From Streptomyces xiaopingdaonensis (GTDB lineage Bacteria; Actinomycetota; Actinomycetes; Streptomycetales; Streptomycetaceae), in contig NZ_AJTQ01000292.1 of the NCBI RefSeq assembly GCF_000262345.1, positions 1-47,514 on the forward strand: a stretch of 47,514 nt of DNA, read 5' to 3'. Shown piece after piece: positions 28,651 to 36,961 of the stretch. Within the stretch, counting starts at the first letter, position 1, and each line of letters starts with the position of its first letter. The notes under the pieces were generated by a model. The model did no database searches. It was not told where the DNA came from and saw only the letters and a program-made list of their open reading frames with translations. The translations under genes and the position numbers were made by a program.

Positions 28651-30620
28651 CAGCCAACCTCCGCCAGGTCTGCATACTCGGAGCAGGACCCAGAGGGCTC
28701 TCCGTCCTTGAGCGGCTCTGCGCCAACGCCCGTGCGCAGCCCCCGAGTCCGCCGCTGCTCGTGCACATGGTGGACCCTTCGCCGCCGGGCGCGGGCGCCG
28801 TCTGGCGCACAGACCAGCACCGGCACCTGCTGATGAACACGGTGGCCTCGCAGATCACCGTCTACACCGACGCGTCGACGCGGATCGACGGACCGATCGA
28901 GCCGGGCCCCACCCTCCACGAGTGGGCACGCGGCCTCGCGCACGAGCCCGGAGCAGCCGAGGAGCACGGAGCGGAAACCGTCGCCGAGGCAGCCGAGTTG
29001 GGCCCCGACACCTACCCCAGCAGGGCGTTCTACGGGAGCTACCTGCGGGACGCGTTCCGACGGATCGCGGTGTCGGCGCCCGAGGGCGTCACCGTACGGG
29101 TGCACGGGTCCGCCGCCGTCGCCGCCGCCGACACCCACGGGGTGGCCGGCGGGCCGCAGGGCGTACGCCTCGCCGACGGCACCCGCCTCCACCAGCTCGA
29201 CGCGGTCGTCCTCGCGCTCGGCCACGGGCCCGTGCGCCCTTCGCCGCGCGAGGCACAGACCGCGAGCCTCGCGCGCGTGCACGGCCTGCGGTACGTCGCC
29301 TCCGGCAACCCGGCGGACGCCGTGCTCGACGACATCGCGCCCGGGGAGCACGTGCTCCTGCGCGGCCTCGGGCTGTGCTTCTTCGACTACCTCGCGCTCT
29401 TCACCACGGCACGCGGCGGCGTCTTCGAGCGCGGCGGACACGGGCTCGTCTACCGCCCGTCGGGGAGGGAGCCGAAGCTCTTCGCCAGCTCCCGCAGGGG
29501 CGTTCCTTACCACGCCCGCGGCGAGAACGAGAAGGGCGCCTCGGGCCGCCACCTGCCCCGCCTGCTCGACGCGCGGACCGTGGAGGAGCTCCGGGCGCGC
29601 GGCGGCCGGGTCGAGTTCGGGGCGGACGTGTGGCCGCTCGTGGCGCGCGAGGTCGAGAGCGTCTACTACGGTGCGCTGCTCGCGGCGCGCGGCCGCGCCG
29701 CCGAGCGCGAGCACCTCGTCGCGCGGTACCTCGCGCTGCCGCCGGACGCGGAGGACGAGCGGCCGGCACTCCTCGCCGCGTACGGGATCGGCGAGGAGGA
29801 CAGGTGGGACTGGGAGCGCCTCGCGCGTCCGTACGGCGGGCGCCGCTTCAGGGACCGCGCCGAGTTCCGCGACTGGCTCCGCGGCCACCTCGCCGAGGAC
29901 GTGCGCGCCGCCCGCTCCGGCAACGTCACGGGTCCGCTCAAGGCCGCGCTCGACGTGCTGCGCGACATCCGCAACGAGGTCCGCCTCGTCGTCGACCACG
30001 GCGGCCTCGACGGGCGCTCCTACCGCGACGAACTCTCCGGCTGGTACACGCCGTTCAACGCCTTCCTCTCGATCGGCCCGCCCGCCGAGCGGATCGAGCA
30101 GCTCCTCGCGCTCGTCGACGCGGGCCTCGTGGAGCTCACGGGCCCCGGCACGGAGATCCGCATCGACCCCGGGAACCCCGCCTTCGTCTGCGCCTCGCGG
30201 ACGGTGCCGGGGCCGCCGGTCCGCGCCCGGGTGCTCATCGAGGCGCGGCTTCCCGAGACCGACCTGCGCCGCACCGCGGAACCGCTGCTGCGGCACCTCA
30301 TGGAGACGGCGCAGTGCACCACGTACCGCATCCCGGCACGGGGAGGCTGCGGCCACGACACGGGCGGGCTCGCCGTCACCCGCCGCCCGTACCGCGTCGT
30401 CGACGGCGGGGGACGTGCGCACCCGCGCAGGTTCGCCTTCGGCGTCCCGACGGAAGGCGTGCACTGGGTCACCGCGGCAGGCACGCGCCCCGGCGTGGAC
30501 TCGGTGACGCTCGGCGACTCGGACGCCCTCGCGCGCGAGGTGCTCTCCCTGCCGCCGGCCTCCGCGCCCGGCGAGCGGTCGTCGGACACGGCGGCGGAAC
30601 GCACGGGGGTGCTCGTATGA
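28647..30620 (+). CDS. CreE-like FAD monooxygenase, probable nitrosuccinate synthase
   Basis: 657 residues. The N terminus has an FAD motif CILGAGPRGLSVLERL (GAGPRG at 12-17), followed by VDPSPPGAGAVWRTDQHRHL and LMNTVASQITVYTD. This start and the length of about 650 residues are what I recall of CreE-type enzymes, which oxidise the amine of L-aspartate through N-hydroxy and nitroso stages to nitrosuccinate. The assignment is strengthened by the next gene, an aspartase/fumarase-superfamily lyase in the position of CreD. Other members of this FAD/NAD(P)-binding family have unknown roles, so the function is inferred from the pair. It overlaps both neighbours by 4 bases. Confidence 0.75.
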   Translation: MTANLRQVCILGAGPRGLSVLERLCANARAQPPSPPLLVHMVDPSPPGAGAVWRTDQHRHLLMNTVASQITVYTDASTRIDGPIEPGPTLHEWARGLAHEPGAAEEHGAETVAEAAELGPDTYPSRAFYGSYLRDAFRRIAVSAPEGVTVRVHGSAAVAAADTHGVAGGPQGVRLADGTRLHQLDAVVLALGHGPVRPSPREAQTASLARVHGLRYVASGNPADAVLDDIAPGEHVLLRGLGLCFFDYLALFTTARGGVFERGGHGLVYRPSGREPKLFASSRRGVPYHARGENEKGASGRHLPRLLDARTVEELRARGGRVEFGADVWPLVAREVESVYYGALLAARGRAAEREHLVARYLALPPDAEDERPALLAAYGIGEEDRWDWERLARPYGGRRFRDRAEFRDWLRGHLAEDVRAARSGNVTGPLKAALDVLRDIRNEVRLVVDHGGLDGRSYRDELSGWYTPFNAFLSIGPPAERIEQLLALVDAGLVELTGPGTEIRIDPGNPAFVCASRTVPGPPVRARVLIEARLPETDLRRTAEPLLRHLMETAQCTTYRIPARGGCGHDTGGLAVTRRPYRVVDGGGRAHPRRFAFGVPTEGVHWVTAAGTRPGVDSVTLGDSDALAREVLSLPPASAPGERSSDTAAERTGVLV

Positions 30621-32008
30621 CGGCCCTGGACGCGGGTCTCCTCTCACCCGTGCGCGCGGGGACGCGCGCCGAGGCGGCGGTGGACGACCGGGCCTGGCTC
30701 CAGGGGATGTTGACGGCGGAGGCCGCCCTCTCGCGTGCCCAGGCGAGGCTCGGCGCGCTGCCCGCCAGCGCGGCCCGCACCATCACGGAGGCCGCCGACG
30801 CCGACGCCTTCGACGTGCGCGAACTCGCCCTCGCCGCGAGGGAGTCGGCGAACCCCGTGGTGCCGCTCGTGGCGGCGCTCACCCGGCGCGTCGGGCGGCT
30901 GGAGCCGGGCGCCGCCGAGTACGTGCACCGCGGCTCCACGAGCCAGGACGTCCTCGACACCGGTGCCATGCTCGTCTCGGCGCAGGTGCTGCGGCTGCTC
31001 AGGGAGGACCTGCACCGCTGCGCCGAGGCCCTCGCCAGTCTCGCGCGACGGTACCGGGACACCCCGATGCCGGGGCGGACGCTGGCGCTCCACGCGGTCC
31101 CCGTCACCTTCGGCCTCAAGGCGGCCGGATGGCGGCGGGCGCTCCTGGAGGCCGACGAGCGGCTCGGCCGCGTCCTCGACGGACTGCCCGTCTCCCTCGG
31201 CGGCGCCGCCGGAACCCTCGCCGGCTACGTGGAGTTCGCGGCCGGGGACGGCGCGGAGGACGCGTCGGGCGGCTACGCGGCGCGGCTCACCGAGGCGTTC
31301 GCCGCGGAGACGGGGCTCGCCGTCCCGCCGCTGCCCTGGCACGCGCGGCGTACCCCGCTCGCCGACCTCGGCTCGGTGCTGGCGCTCACCGCGGGCGCGC
31401 TCGGCAAGTTCGCCGTGGACGTGCAGCTGCTCGCGCGCACCGAGGTGGGCGAGGTGAGCGAGCCCGCCGTGGCGGGGCGCGGCTCGTCCTCGGCGATGCC
31501 GCACAAGCGCAACCCGGTGCTCGCCGCCCTGGTGCGCAGCGCCGCGCTCCAAGTTCCCGTGCTCGCCACCGGGTTGACGCAGAGCCTCCTCTCCGAGGAC
31601 GAGCGCTCCGGCGGCGGCTGGCACGCCGAGTGGCAACTCCTCCGCGAATCCCTGCGGTTGACGGGCGGGGCCGCCGAGACCGCCGTGGAGCTCGCCGAGG
31701 GGCTCCGCGTCCACGAGTCCCGGATGCGCGAGAACCTCGCCCTCACCGGAAGCCGGATCGTCTCCGAACGGGTCGCGGCGGCGCTCGCGCCGCACCTGGG
31801 GAAGCAGGAGGCGCGGCGCGCACTGGCGGAGGCGTCGGCCGACGCCGAAGCCACCGGACGGCCCCTCGCCGAGGTGCTCGCCGAACGCCCCGCGATCGAG
31901 GCGGAGTTGGGTCCGCAGAAGCTCGCCGAGCTGACCGACCCGCTCGGGTACGCGGGCGCGGCGGGCGCACTCGTCGATCGGGAGCTGGGGTGCGGCCCCG
32001 GGCGCTGA
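30617..32008 (+). CDS. CreD-like lyase of the aspartase/fumarase superfamily, probable nitrosuccinate lyase
   Basis: 463 residues. The superfamily signature GSSSAMPHKRNP is at 289-300, carrying the flexible Ser loop, and HRGSTSQD is at 104-111. Relatives include adenylosuccinate lyase and 3-carboxymuconate cycloisomerase. Next to a CreE-like monooxygenase, the expected reaction is elimination of nitrite from nitrosuccinate, giving fumarate. ATG 30617 lies in an ATGA overlap with the preceding gene. It is the last gene of the plus-strand operon and meets the minus-strand operon tail to tail. Confidence 0.78.
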   Translation: MTALDAGLLSPVRAGTRAEAAVDDRAWLQGMLTAEAALSRAQARLGALPASAARTITEAADADAFDVRELALAARESANPVVPLVAALTRRVGRLEPGAAEYVHRGSTSQDVLDTGAMLVSAQVLRLLREDLHRCAEALASLARRYRDTPMPGRTLALHAVPVTFGLKAAGWRRALLEADERLGRVLDGLPVSLGGAAGTLAGYVEFAAGDGAEDASGGYAARLTEAFAAETGLAVPPLPWHARRTPLADLGSVLALTAGALGKFAVDVQLLARTEVGEVSEPAVAGRGSSSAMPHKRNPVLAALVRSAALQVPVLATGLTQSLLSEDERSGGGWHAEWQLLRESLRLTGGAAETAVELAEGLRVHESRMRENLALTGSRIVSERVAAALAPHLGKQEARRALAEASADAEATGRPLAEVLAERPAIEAELGPQKLAELTDPLGYAGAAGALVDRELGCGPGR

Positions 32009-32017
32009 AGACGCCTC

Positions 32018-32043
32018 GGCCGGAGCCCCGTGGGGTTCCGGCC
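32018..32043. terminator. hairpin, first copy of a duplicated terminator
   Basis: GGCCGGAGCCCC (32018-32029) pairs with GGGGTTCCGGCC (32032-32043), with one G-T pair and a very short loop. It begins 9 bases after the stop of the CreD-like gene. Flanking sequence on both sides is repeated around 32165-32215. Confidence 0.7.
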
Positions 32044-32052
32044 GGTCGGGGC

Positions 32053-32124
32053 TCAGCCGCGGGTCACCGTGCGGGTGAGCGTTCGGGCGGTCGCCCAGGC
32101 GTTGCTGAGTGACGGCTCGTGCTC
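32053..32124 (-). pseudogene. relic of a duplicated 3' end of the aldehyde dehydrogenase gene
   Basis: On the minus strand this reads EHEPSLSNAW, then LTRTVTRG and stop. The real downstream gene has AEPSISNVY near its end and finishes MRTKTVIRD and stop. Both are followed by the same hairpin sequence. The relic therefore looks like the tail of a second copy from which about 20 codons were deleted. Read alone, a GTG start would give a 29-residue peptide, but its ribosome binding site (ACAGGG) is weak. Confidence 0.5.
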
Positions 32125-32173
32125 CGACTCCCGTGCCGGCACGCCCTGTCGAACCAGTCACCGAAGGCGCCTC

Positions 32174-32203
32174 GGCCGGAGCCCTCGTGCGGGGGCTCCG
32201 GCC
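32174..32203. terminator. hairpin, second copy, between the convergent operons
   Basis: GGCCGGAGCCC (32174-32184) pairs with GGGCTCCGGCC (32193-32203), an 11-bp perfect stem about 9 bases beyond the stop of the minus-strand aldehyde dehydrogenase gene. It can serve both operons. Confidence 0.75.
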
Positions 32204-32211
32204 GGTCGGGT

Positions 32212-33585
32212 TCAGTCCCGGATCACCGTCTTCGTCCGCATCAGGAACTCGCCCAGGTACCCGTCGTGCGGAACGCCGGGTCTGATCCAGTACGTCGGGT
32301 GGTCGCCGCGGTAGACGTTGCTGATCGACGGCTCGGCCACCAACTCGTCCACCAGCGCGTCCTGTTCGGTCATGACCGTGAGGACGAGGCTGTCCCGCAG
32401 CGGGCCTGCTCCGTCGGACGGGCTCCAGGGGCCCACCCACACGCAGGGGAAGGGGAGTTCGACGCGGTGCTGCTCGGCGCCGGCCGTCGCGACCTGGTGG
32501 ACGGCGGGGCGCAACACGGCGCCGCCGCCCGGGAGTTCGTCGACCACGCCGTTCCCGCCCAGCCACGCGGTGGTCCCCGCCGCCCTGCTCAGCAGGTGTT
32601 TCTCCAACGCCCGCGCCGCGTCGGCGGGTTGGGCCGAGAGCACGGCCCGCTCGTCCTCGGGCGGCAGTGTGGGCAGCGTCGCGAGGCGCTCCGCGAGCGC
32701 CTCGGCGAGCGGCGCCGGGTCGCCCTCGACCAGTACGGACGTGGCGTTGATGCAGGCGACGCCGCCCTGGTGGGCGACGGAGGCGACGATCGTGTCGAGG
32801 TGCGCGCGCCAGTCGGTGTCCGCGGTGACGAGGATCTTCGAGCGCCCCGGGCCCTGCGGAAGCACCCCGCTGCCCGCGTACTTGGCGACCACGTCGTCCC
32901 CGCCGTAGGCGAGACCCAGGTCCGCGTCGCGCAGGATCGCGTCCGCGGTGCCGTGGTCCGTCGGCAGCAGCGCGACGTGGTCGGGCCCGAACCCCGCCTC
33001 GCGCAGGGCGAGTACGAGGCGGTGCGGGGTGAACGGCTCGCGGCGCGACGGGCGTACGGCGACGCGGTAGCCGAGCGCGAGCGCCTCCAGCCACAGCGAG
33101 TGCGGCCCCGGGTGGTTGCCCGCCGCGTGGACGGCGAAGACGTCGCCGCGCCGGGTCCACACGGCGCTGCCCTCCGTCGTCTCGGGGGACCGCCAGTCGC
33201 TCACCGCGGCCGCGGGCTTCGCCGCGTACGCGGTCTCGCCCGCGGTCCCTGCCGCCTCGGAGATCGCCGCCGCCGCCTCGGCGACCACGGAGACGGGCAC
33301 GCCGGAGACGCGGCTCACCGTCCTGCGGTACTCGGCGGGGCCGAGGCCGTCGAAGACGCCCTCGGCGAAGAGCGACCCGGCGCGCGCGAGCGCGGCGATC
33401 CGCTCGGGCGCCGGGAGGGTGCGCGCCCGGTGCAGCGCCTTCATCGTGCGGCCCACGAAGAGCCCCGGTACGAGGGTGAGTTCGGCGACGGGGTGCCCGG
33501 CGACGTCCTCCACCGTCTGCCGCCGGCGCGACCGGTAGGCGCCGCTCGCGCCGAGCGCGTCGAGCTGGATCAGCTCCTCGGCCAT
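32212..33585 (-). CDS. LuxC/GriC-like acyl reductase (aldehyde dehydrogenase superfamily)
   Basis: 457 residues. The NAD(P)-binding region contains VHAAGNHPGPHSLW (152-165), typical of LuxC-type reductases, and the candidate catalytic Cys278 in GGVACINATS. These enzymes reduce an activated acyl group to an aldehyde. The preceding gene encodes an acyl-activating LuxE-like protein and the two overlap by one base (TGATG). The same pairing, GriC plus GriD, reduces 3-amino-4-hydroxybenzoate to its aldehyde in grixazone biosynthesis. By analogy this pair may reduce 3-hydroxyanthranilate or a derivative to the aldehyde. Last gene of the minus-strand operon. Confidence 0.78.
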   Translation of the reverse strand: MAEELIQLDALGASGAYRSRRRQTVEDVAGHPVAELTLVPGLFVGRTMKALHRARTLPAPERIAALARAGSLFAEGVFDGLGPAEYRRTVSRVSGVPVSVVAEAAAAISEAAGTAGETAYAAKPAAAVSDWRSPETTEGSAVWTRRGDVFAVHAAGNHPGPHSLWLEALALGYRVAVRPSRREPFTPHRLVLALREAGFGPDHVALLPTDHGTADAILRDADLGLAYGGDDVVAKYAGSGVLPQGPGRSKILVTADTDWRAHLDTIVASVAHQGGVACINATSVLVEGDPAPLAEALAERLATLPTLPPEDERAVLSAQPADAARALEKHLLSRAAGTTAWLGGNGVVDELPGGGAVLRPAVHQVATAGAEQHRVELPFPCVWVGPWSPSDGAGPLRDSLVLTVMTEQDALVDELVAEPSISNVYRGDHPTYWIRPGVPHDGYLGEFLMRTKTVIRD

Positions 33586-34682
33586 CAGTACACCCCCTCG
33601 ATCACGTTCTGGTCCTCGAAGGTCGCGACCGGCGCGATGTCGGCCACCGAGTCGCCGACCTGGCCGGGGAGCGGCTCGACGCGCAGCCCCGTGTCCCGCT
33701 CCAGGTTCGCCGGCAGCAGCAGGCTCCGGCTCACGTGGTGCATGACGACCTGCCCGCGCTCCCCGTACGCCACCGGCTCGCCGCTCTCCGGATCGACGAC
33801 GCCGAAGGACATGTACGGCGAGAACGGGTCGTAGACGCACGGTTCGTCGTCGGTGAGCCCGGGCCGCTCGCTGGCGTTGCCGAGGATGAGGGTGCTTCCG
33901 TACCCGCTGTAGAGGACGGCGTCGGGGAAGACCTCGGTGCGGTACAGGTGCCGGGTGTCCGCGTCCATCTGGGTGCCGACCCAATTGATCGCGCGTACCT
34001 TGCGGTTGACGAGCGCGGCGAGCTCGTCCCGGCGGGAGATCCGCTCCAGCACCGGCGGCGTGCACATCAGGACGCCGATCTCCTGGGAGCGCAGCGCGTA
34101 CGCCGCCTGGTCCACGATGTGCTCGGCGTACGCGTCGGCCTCGGCCGCGCGCCCCCCGGAGATGAGCTGCTTCACCCAGCGCGGGTCGAGGTCGACGGTG
34201 AAGGCGAGGCCGCCGCGGTACGCCGTCTGGCGTTTGATGACGTCGCCCACCATGTGCGGCCCCGAGGGCGCCACCACGAGCCAGTTGACGTCCTGCGGCA
34301 CGCCGTGCGCGTCGAGTTGCCCGCTCGACCAGGCGAGGAGCCGGTCGAGCCAGTCCTGGAGCAGGGCGATCCGCTTGGGCGCGCCCGTGGTGCCGCCGCT
34401 CTCGTAGACGCCGACGACGTCGGGCCGCTCGCCGTAGCCGCGCGGGATCAGCTCGCCGACAGGCGCCTCGCGCAGCTCGCTCGCGAGGTTGGGGAACCTC
34501 GCGAGGTCCGCGTGCCCGCGGATGTCGGTGAGCGGGTCGAAGCCGAGCTCGGCCCTGCGCGCCAGCCAGAAGGGCGAGCCGGTACCGGGGGAGAAGTGCC
34601 AGTGCATCGCGGCGCGGACGAAGGCGTCCGGGTCGGCGGCCGCCTCCTTGGGCGAGTCGAGTACGGGGTCGGCAAATGCCAT
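33585..34682 (-). CDS. LuxE/GriD-like AMP-dependent acyl-activating protein
   Basis: 365 residues, short for the ANL superfamily, as expected for LuxE/PaaK-type proteins. The phosphate-binding loop is ESGGTTGAPKR (94-104). It would activate a carboxylate as an adenylate and present it to the adjacent LuxC-like reductase. The grixazone enzyme GriD is the closest functional analogue I know. ATG 34682 has GGAGGG at the right distance; an upstream in-frame ATG (34760) overlaps the previous gene and is rejected. Confidence 0.76.
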   Translation of the reverse strand: MAFADPVLDSPKEAAADPDAFVRAAMHWHFSPGTGSPFWLARRAELGFDPLTDIRGHADLARFPNLASELREAPVGELIPRGYGERPDVVGVYESGGTTGAPKRIALLQDWLDRLLAWSSGQLDAHGVPQDVNWLVVAPSGPHMVGDVIKRQTAYRGGLAFTVDLDPRWVKQLISGGRAAEADAYAEHIVDQAAYALRSQEIGVLMCTPPVLERISRRDELAALVNRKVRAINWVGTQMDADTRHLYRTEVFPDAVLYSGYGSTLILGNASERPGLTDDEPCVYDPFSPYMSFGVVDPESGEPVAYGERGQVVMHHVSRSLLLPANLERDTGLRVEPLPGQVGDSVADIAPVATFEDQNVIEGVY

Positions 34683-34717
34683 GGTTCTTCCCTCCGTTGG
34701 GTGGTCGGACCCGCGGT

Positions 34718-35125
34718 TCACGGCGTGATGCCGGGCGGGCTGTCGATGACGTAGCGCCACCTGCCGTCCGCGCCCCGGCGGGCGACGTCGGTGGCGACGC
34801 CGGCCGAGTGCACGGCCGAACCGTCGGCCGCCGTCCCCTCGATGAGGTACTCGCCGACGATCAGCGCGAGGTCGCCCGCGGTGTAGACGTGCCGCGGGGT
34901 GAGCGCGATCGGGACGCCGAGGGCCAGGAAGTCGGCGACGGCCGCGCGCCTCGCCTCGCCGGAGACGGCGTTCCCCGGCTCGGTGACGAAGACGGCGTCC
35001 GGCTCGAAGAGCCGCTCCACGACCGCCGGTTCGCCGCTGTTGAACGCCTCGGCGAAGGCGGCGGGGAGCTCCTCGGGCGCGGTCGGCGCATCGATCCCGG
35101 CGCGTGCCGGGCTGCCGGTGCTCAT
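34718..35125 (-). CDS. SnoaL-like / DUF4440-type protein
   Basis: 135 residues with the NTF2-like cone fold pattern: an N-terminal helix FAEAFNSGEPAVVERLFEPD, then VTEPGNAVSGEARRAAVADF, and a C-terminal strand WRYVIDSPPG. Such small proteins occur as cyclases, isomerases or uncharacterised partners in secondary metabolism; PhzA/B of phenazine clusters share this fold, but I see no specific PhzB resemblance. The ATG overlaps the stop of the N-acetyltransferase by ATGA. Role unknown. Confidence 0.7.
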   Translation of the reverse strand: MSTGSPARAGIDAPTAPEELPAAFAEAFNSGEPAVVERLFEPDAVFVTEPGNAVSGEARRAAVADFLALGVPIALTPRHVYTAGDLALIVGEYLIEGTAADGSAVHSAGVATDVARRGADGRWRYVIDSPPGITP

Positions 35126-35922
35126 CCGATCTGCACCCCCGCGGTACGCCCCGCGACCGCCGGGTCGTCGGGCAGGCGGTCCAGCTCGAACCCGAAGTGC
35201 TCCTTGTACGCGCTCAACACGGCGCCCTCGTCGGGGAGTTCCTCCTCGGTGCGGCCCTGCGAGTCGATGGTGGTCAGGGTGGTGCCGCGGAGGGTGACGC
35301 GGCCGTCCTCGGTGCGGAGCGCGCAGAACGCGTCCTGGAGGAACGGGGAATCGGGGCAGGTGCGGTACCACCAGAGCGTGGGGCGGAAGTCGTCGAGGGT
35401 GCAGGGGCGGTCGTCGACGCGGTAGAGCGGGCGGCCGTTGAGCAGGACGTCGATGCCGCCCTCGGGGGCTTCGGTGAGCCGGTAGGTGCCGTGCGGATCG
35501 CTCTGGTCCGCGCGGTCGGCGAGGCGCAGCGGGCGCCTGCTGTTGCGTCCGAAGCCGACGTCGACGAGCCAGGCCTCCTCCAGCTCCACCCGCAGCGCGA
35601 GGTGGCACATCGCGGGGCCGATGCCGTCGGGCCTGTGCACCCGGCCCGGCAGGATGCTCACCCGGTAGCCGAGCGACGTGAGCAGGAAGTACAGCGCCGG
35701 GTTGAGTTCGTAGCAGCCGCCGCCGCGGTGCTCGTCGACGACCTTGGTGAGGACCTCCTCGTCCATGCGGATGGCACGGTCGAGGTGGTAGTCGAGGTTC
35801 TCGAAGGGCACCGAGAGCACGTGCCGCTCCTGGAGGTGGCGCAGCCCCTCCAGTCCCGGGCGGGCGGGCGCGGTCGCGCCGATGCGCTTCAAGTACGCCT
35901 CGACCTGCGATTCTTCGAGCAT
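35122..35922 (-). CDS. arylamine N-acetyltransferase family protein
   Basis: 266 residues. The Cys-His-Asp triad of the NAT family is visible: RGGGCYELN (Cys70), MCHLAL (His107) and VDVGFG (Asp121). NATs acylate aromatic amines from acyl-CoA; family members in secondary metabolism, such as RifF, form amides from carrier-bound chains. In this cluster an aromatic amine substrate (3-hydroxyanthranilate or its aldehyde) is obvious. Acylation could mask the amine or build the product. ATG 35922 follows GAGGAGAAG. Confidence 0.85.
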   Translation of the reverse strand: MLEESQVEAYLKRIGATAPARPGLEGLRHLQERHVLSVPFENLDYHLDRAIRMDEEVLTKVVDEHRGGGCYELNPALYFLLTSLGYRVSILPGRVHRPDGIGPAMCHLALRVELEEAWLVDVGFGRNSRRPLRLADRADQSDPHGTYRLTEAPEGGIDVLLNGRPLYRVDDRPCTLDDFRPTLWWYRTCPDSPFLQDAFCALRTEDGRVTLRGTTLTTIDSQGRTEEELPDEGAVLSAYKEHFGFELDRLPDDPAVAGRTAGVQIG

Positions 35923-35959
35923 GGCTTCTCCTCTTCGGGTCGTCGGTCGGGTGGGGCGT

Positions 35960-36961
35960 TCACCAGCGGAGCAGGGCGAGGCCGAGCGCCATGCCGCCGC
36001 CGAAGCCGGCGAGCAGGACGAGGTCGCCCGGCCGCACGCGCCCGGACCGCGCGGCGCGGTCGAGCGTCAACGGCACCGCGGCGGCACCGGTGTTGGCGTA
36101 CTCCTCCGTCGTCGACCAGGTGCGCTCGTGCGGTATGCGCAGCGGGTCCGAAAGGGCCTCCAGCATCCGGAGGTTGGGCTGGTGCGGTACGAAGTGGTCG
36201 ACCTCCTCGGGCTTGTGGCCCGCCGAGCGGAGGAAGTCGTGCACGGCGGGCGGGAGTTGCTCCCGGACGAACTCGCGGACGCCGCGTCCGTCCATCGTGA
36301 AGTGGTGGAGCCCGGCGGCGACGGTCTCGGCCGTGGCCGGCATCCGGCTGCCGCCCGCGGGTACGCCGATGAGGCCGCGCGCCTCCGCGTAGCCGGCGAG
36401 CCGCGTCGCGAGGACGCGTGCGCCGAGCCCCGCGGCGTGCGGGCCGAGGGCGACGGCGCCCGCACCGTCGCCGAAGAGCACGGCGGTCCGCCGGTCGCCC
36501 GGGTCGAGGATGCGCGAGTAGACGTCGGCGCCGACGACGAGCCCGTATCCCGGCAGCCCCGAGGCGAGCGTGAGCGCGAAGACGAAGCCGCTGCATACGG
36601 CGTTGACGTCGAAGGCGGCCGTGCCGGCGGGCGCGCCGAGTCCGGCCGCCGTGGCGCTTGCCGTCGGCGGTTGCGGGGAGTCGGGGGTCGAGGTGGCGAC
36701 GACGACGTAGGAGAGGTCGGCGGCGCTGAGCCCCGCGCTCCGCAGCGCCGCCCTCCCGGCGTGCACGGCGAGGTCGGAGGTGGCCTCGCCGGCGTCGGCG
36801 CGGTGCCTGGTACGCACGCCCGTCTTCCGCGCGATCCACTCGTCCGTGACGCCGGCCGCCGCTCCGGCCTCCGCGTTGCTCACGGTCCGCGCGGGCACGT
36901 GGCCGCCCGTGCCGAGGACGTACGCGGCCGACGCGCCTGCCGTGCCGGGCGGTTGACTCAC
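35960..36961 (-). CDS. 3-oxoacyl-ACP synthase III-like enzyme
   Basis: 333 residues with the thiolase fold. The KAS III catalytic triad is complete: Cys123 (VNAVCSGF), His260 (VPHQPN) and Asn290 (YANTGAA). KAS III enzymes condense acyl-CoA with malonyl-ACP, but in secondary metabolism relatives also form esters or amides; a KAS III-like protein joins aryl units in the A33853 benzoxazole pathway. With no ketosynthase/ACP set nearby, an acyl-transfer or coupling role is more likely than chain elongation. The GTG start overlaps the PhzE-like stop by GTGA. Confidence 0.85.
   Translation of the reverse strand: MSQPPGTAGASAAYVLGTGGHVPARTVSNAEAGAAAGVTDEWIARKTGVRTRHRADAGEATSDLAVHAGRAALRSAGLSAADLSYVVVATSTPDSPQPPTASATAAGLGAPAGTAAFDVNAVCSGFVFALTLASGLPGYGLVVGADVYSRILDPGDRRTAVLFGDGAGAVALGPHAAGLGARVLATRLAGYAEARGLIGVPAGGSRMPATAETVAAGLHHFTMDGRGVREFVREQLPPAVHDFLRSAGHKPEEVDHFVPHQPNLRMLEALSDPLRIPHERTWSTTEEYANTGAAAVPLTLDRAARSGRVRPGDLVLLAGFGGGMALGLALLRW

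Noticed and set aside
28922..30616. Plus-strand frame preceding the CreD-like gene
   Set aside because: This is the +1 shadow of the CreE-like gene; the lyase starts at ATG 30617 in an ATGA overlap.
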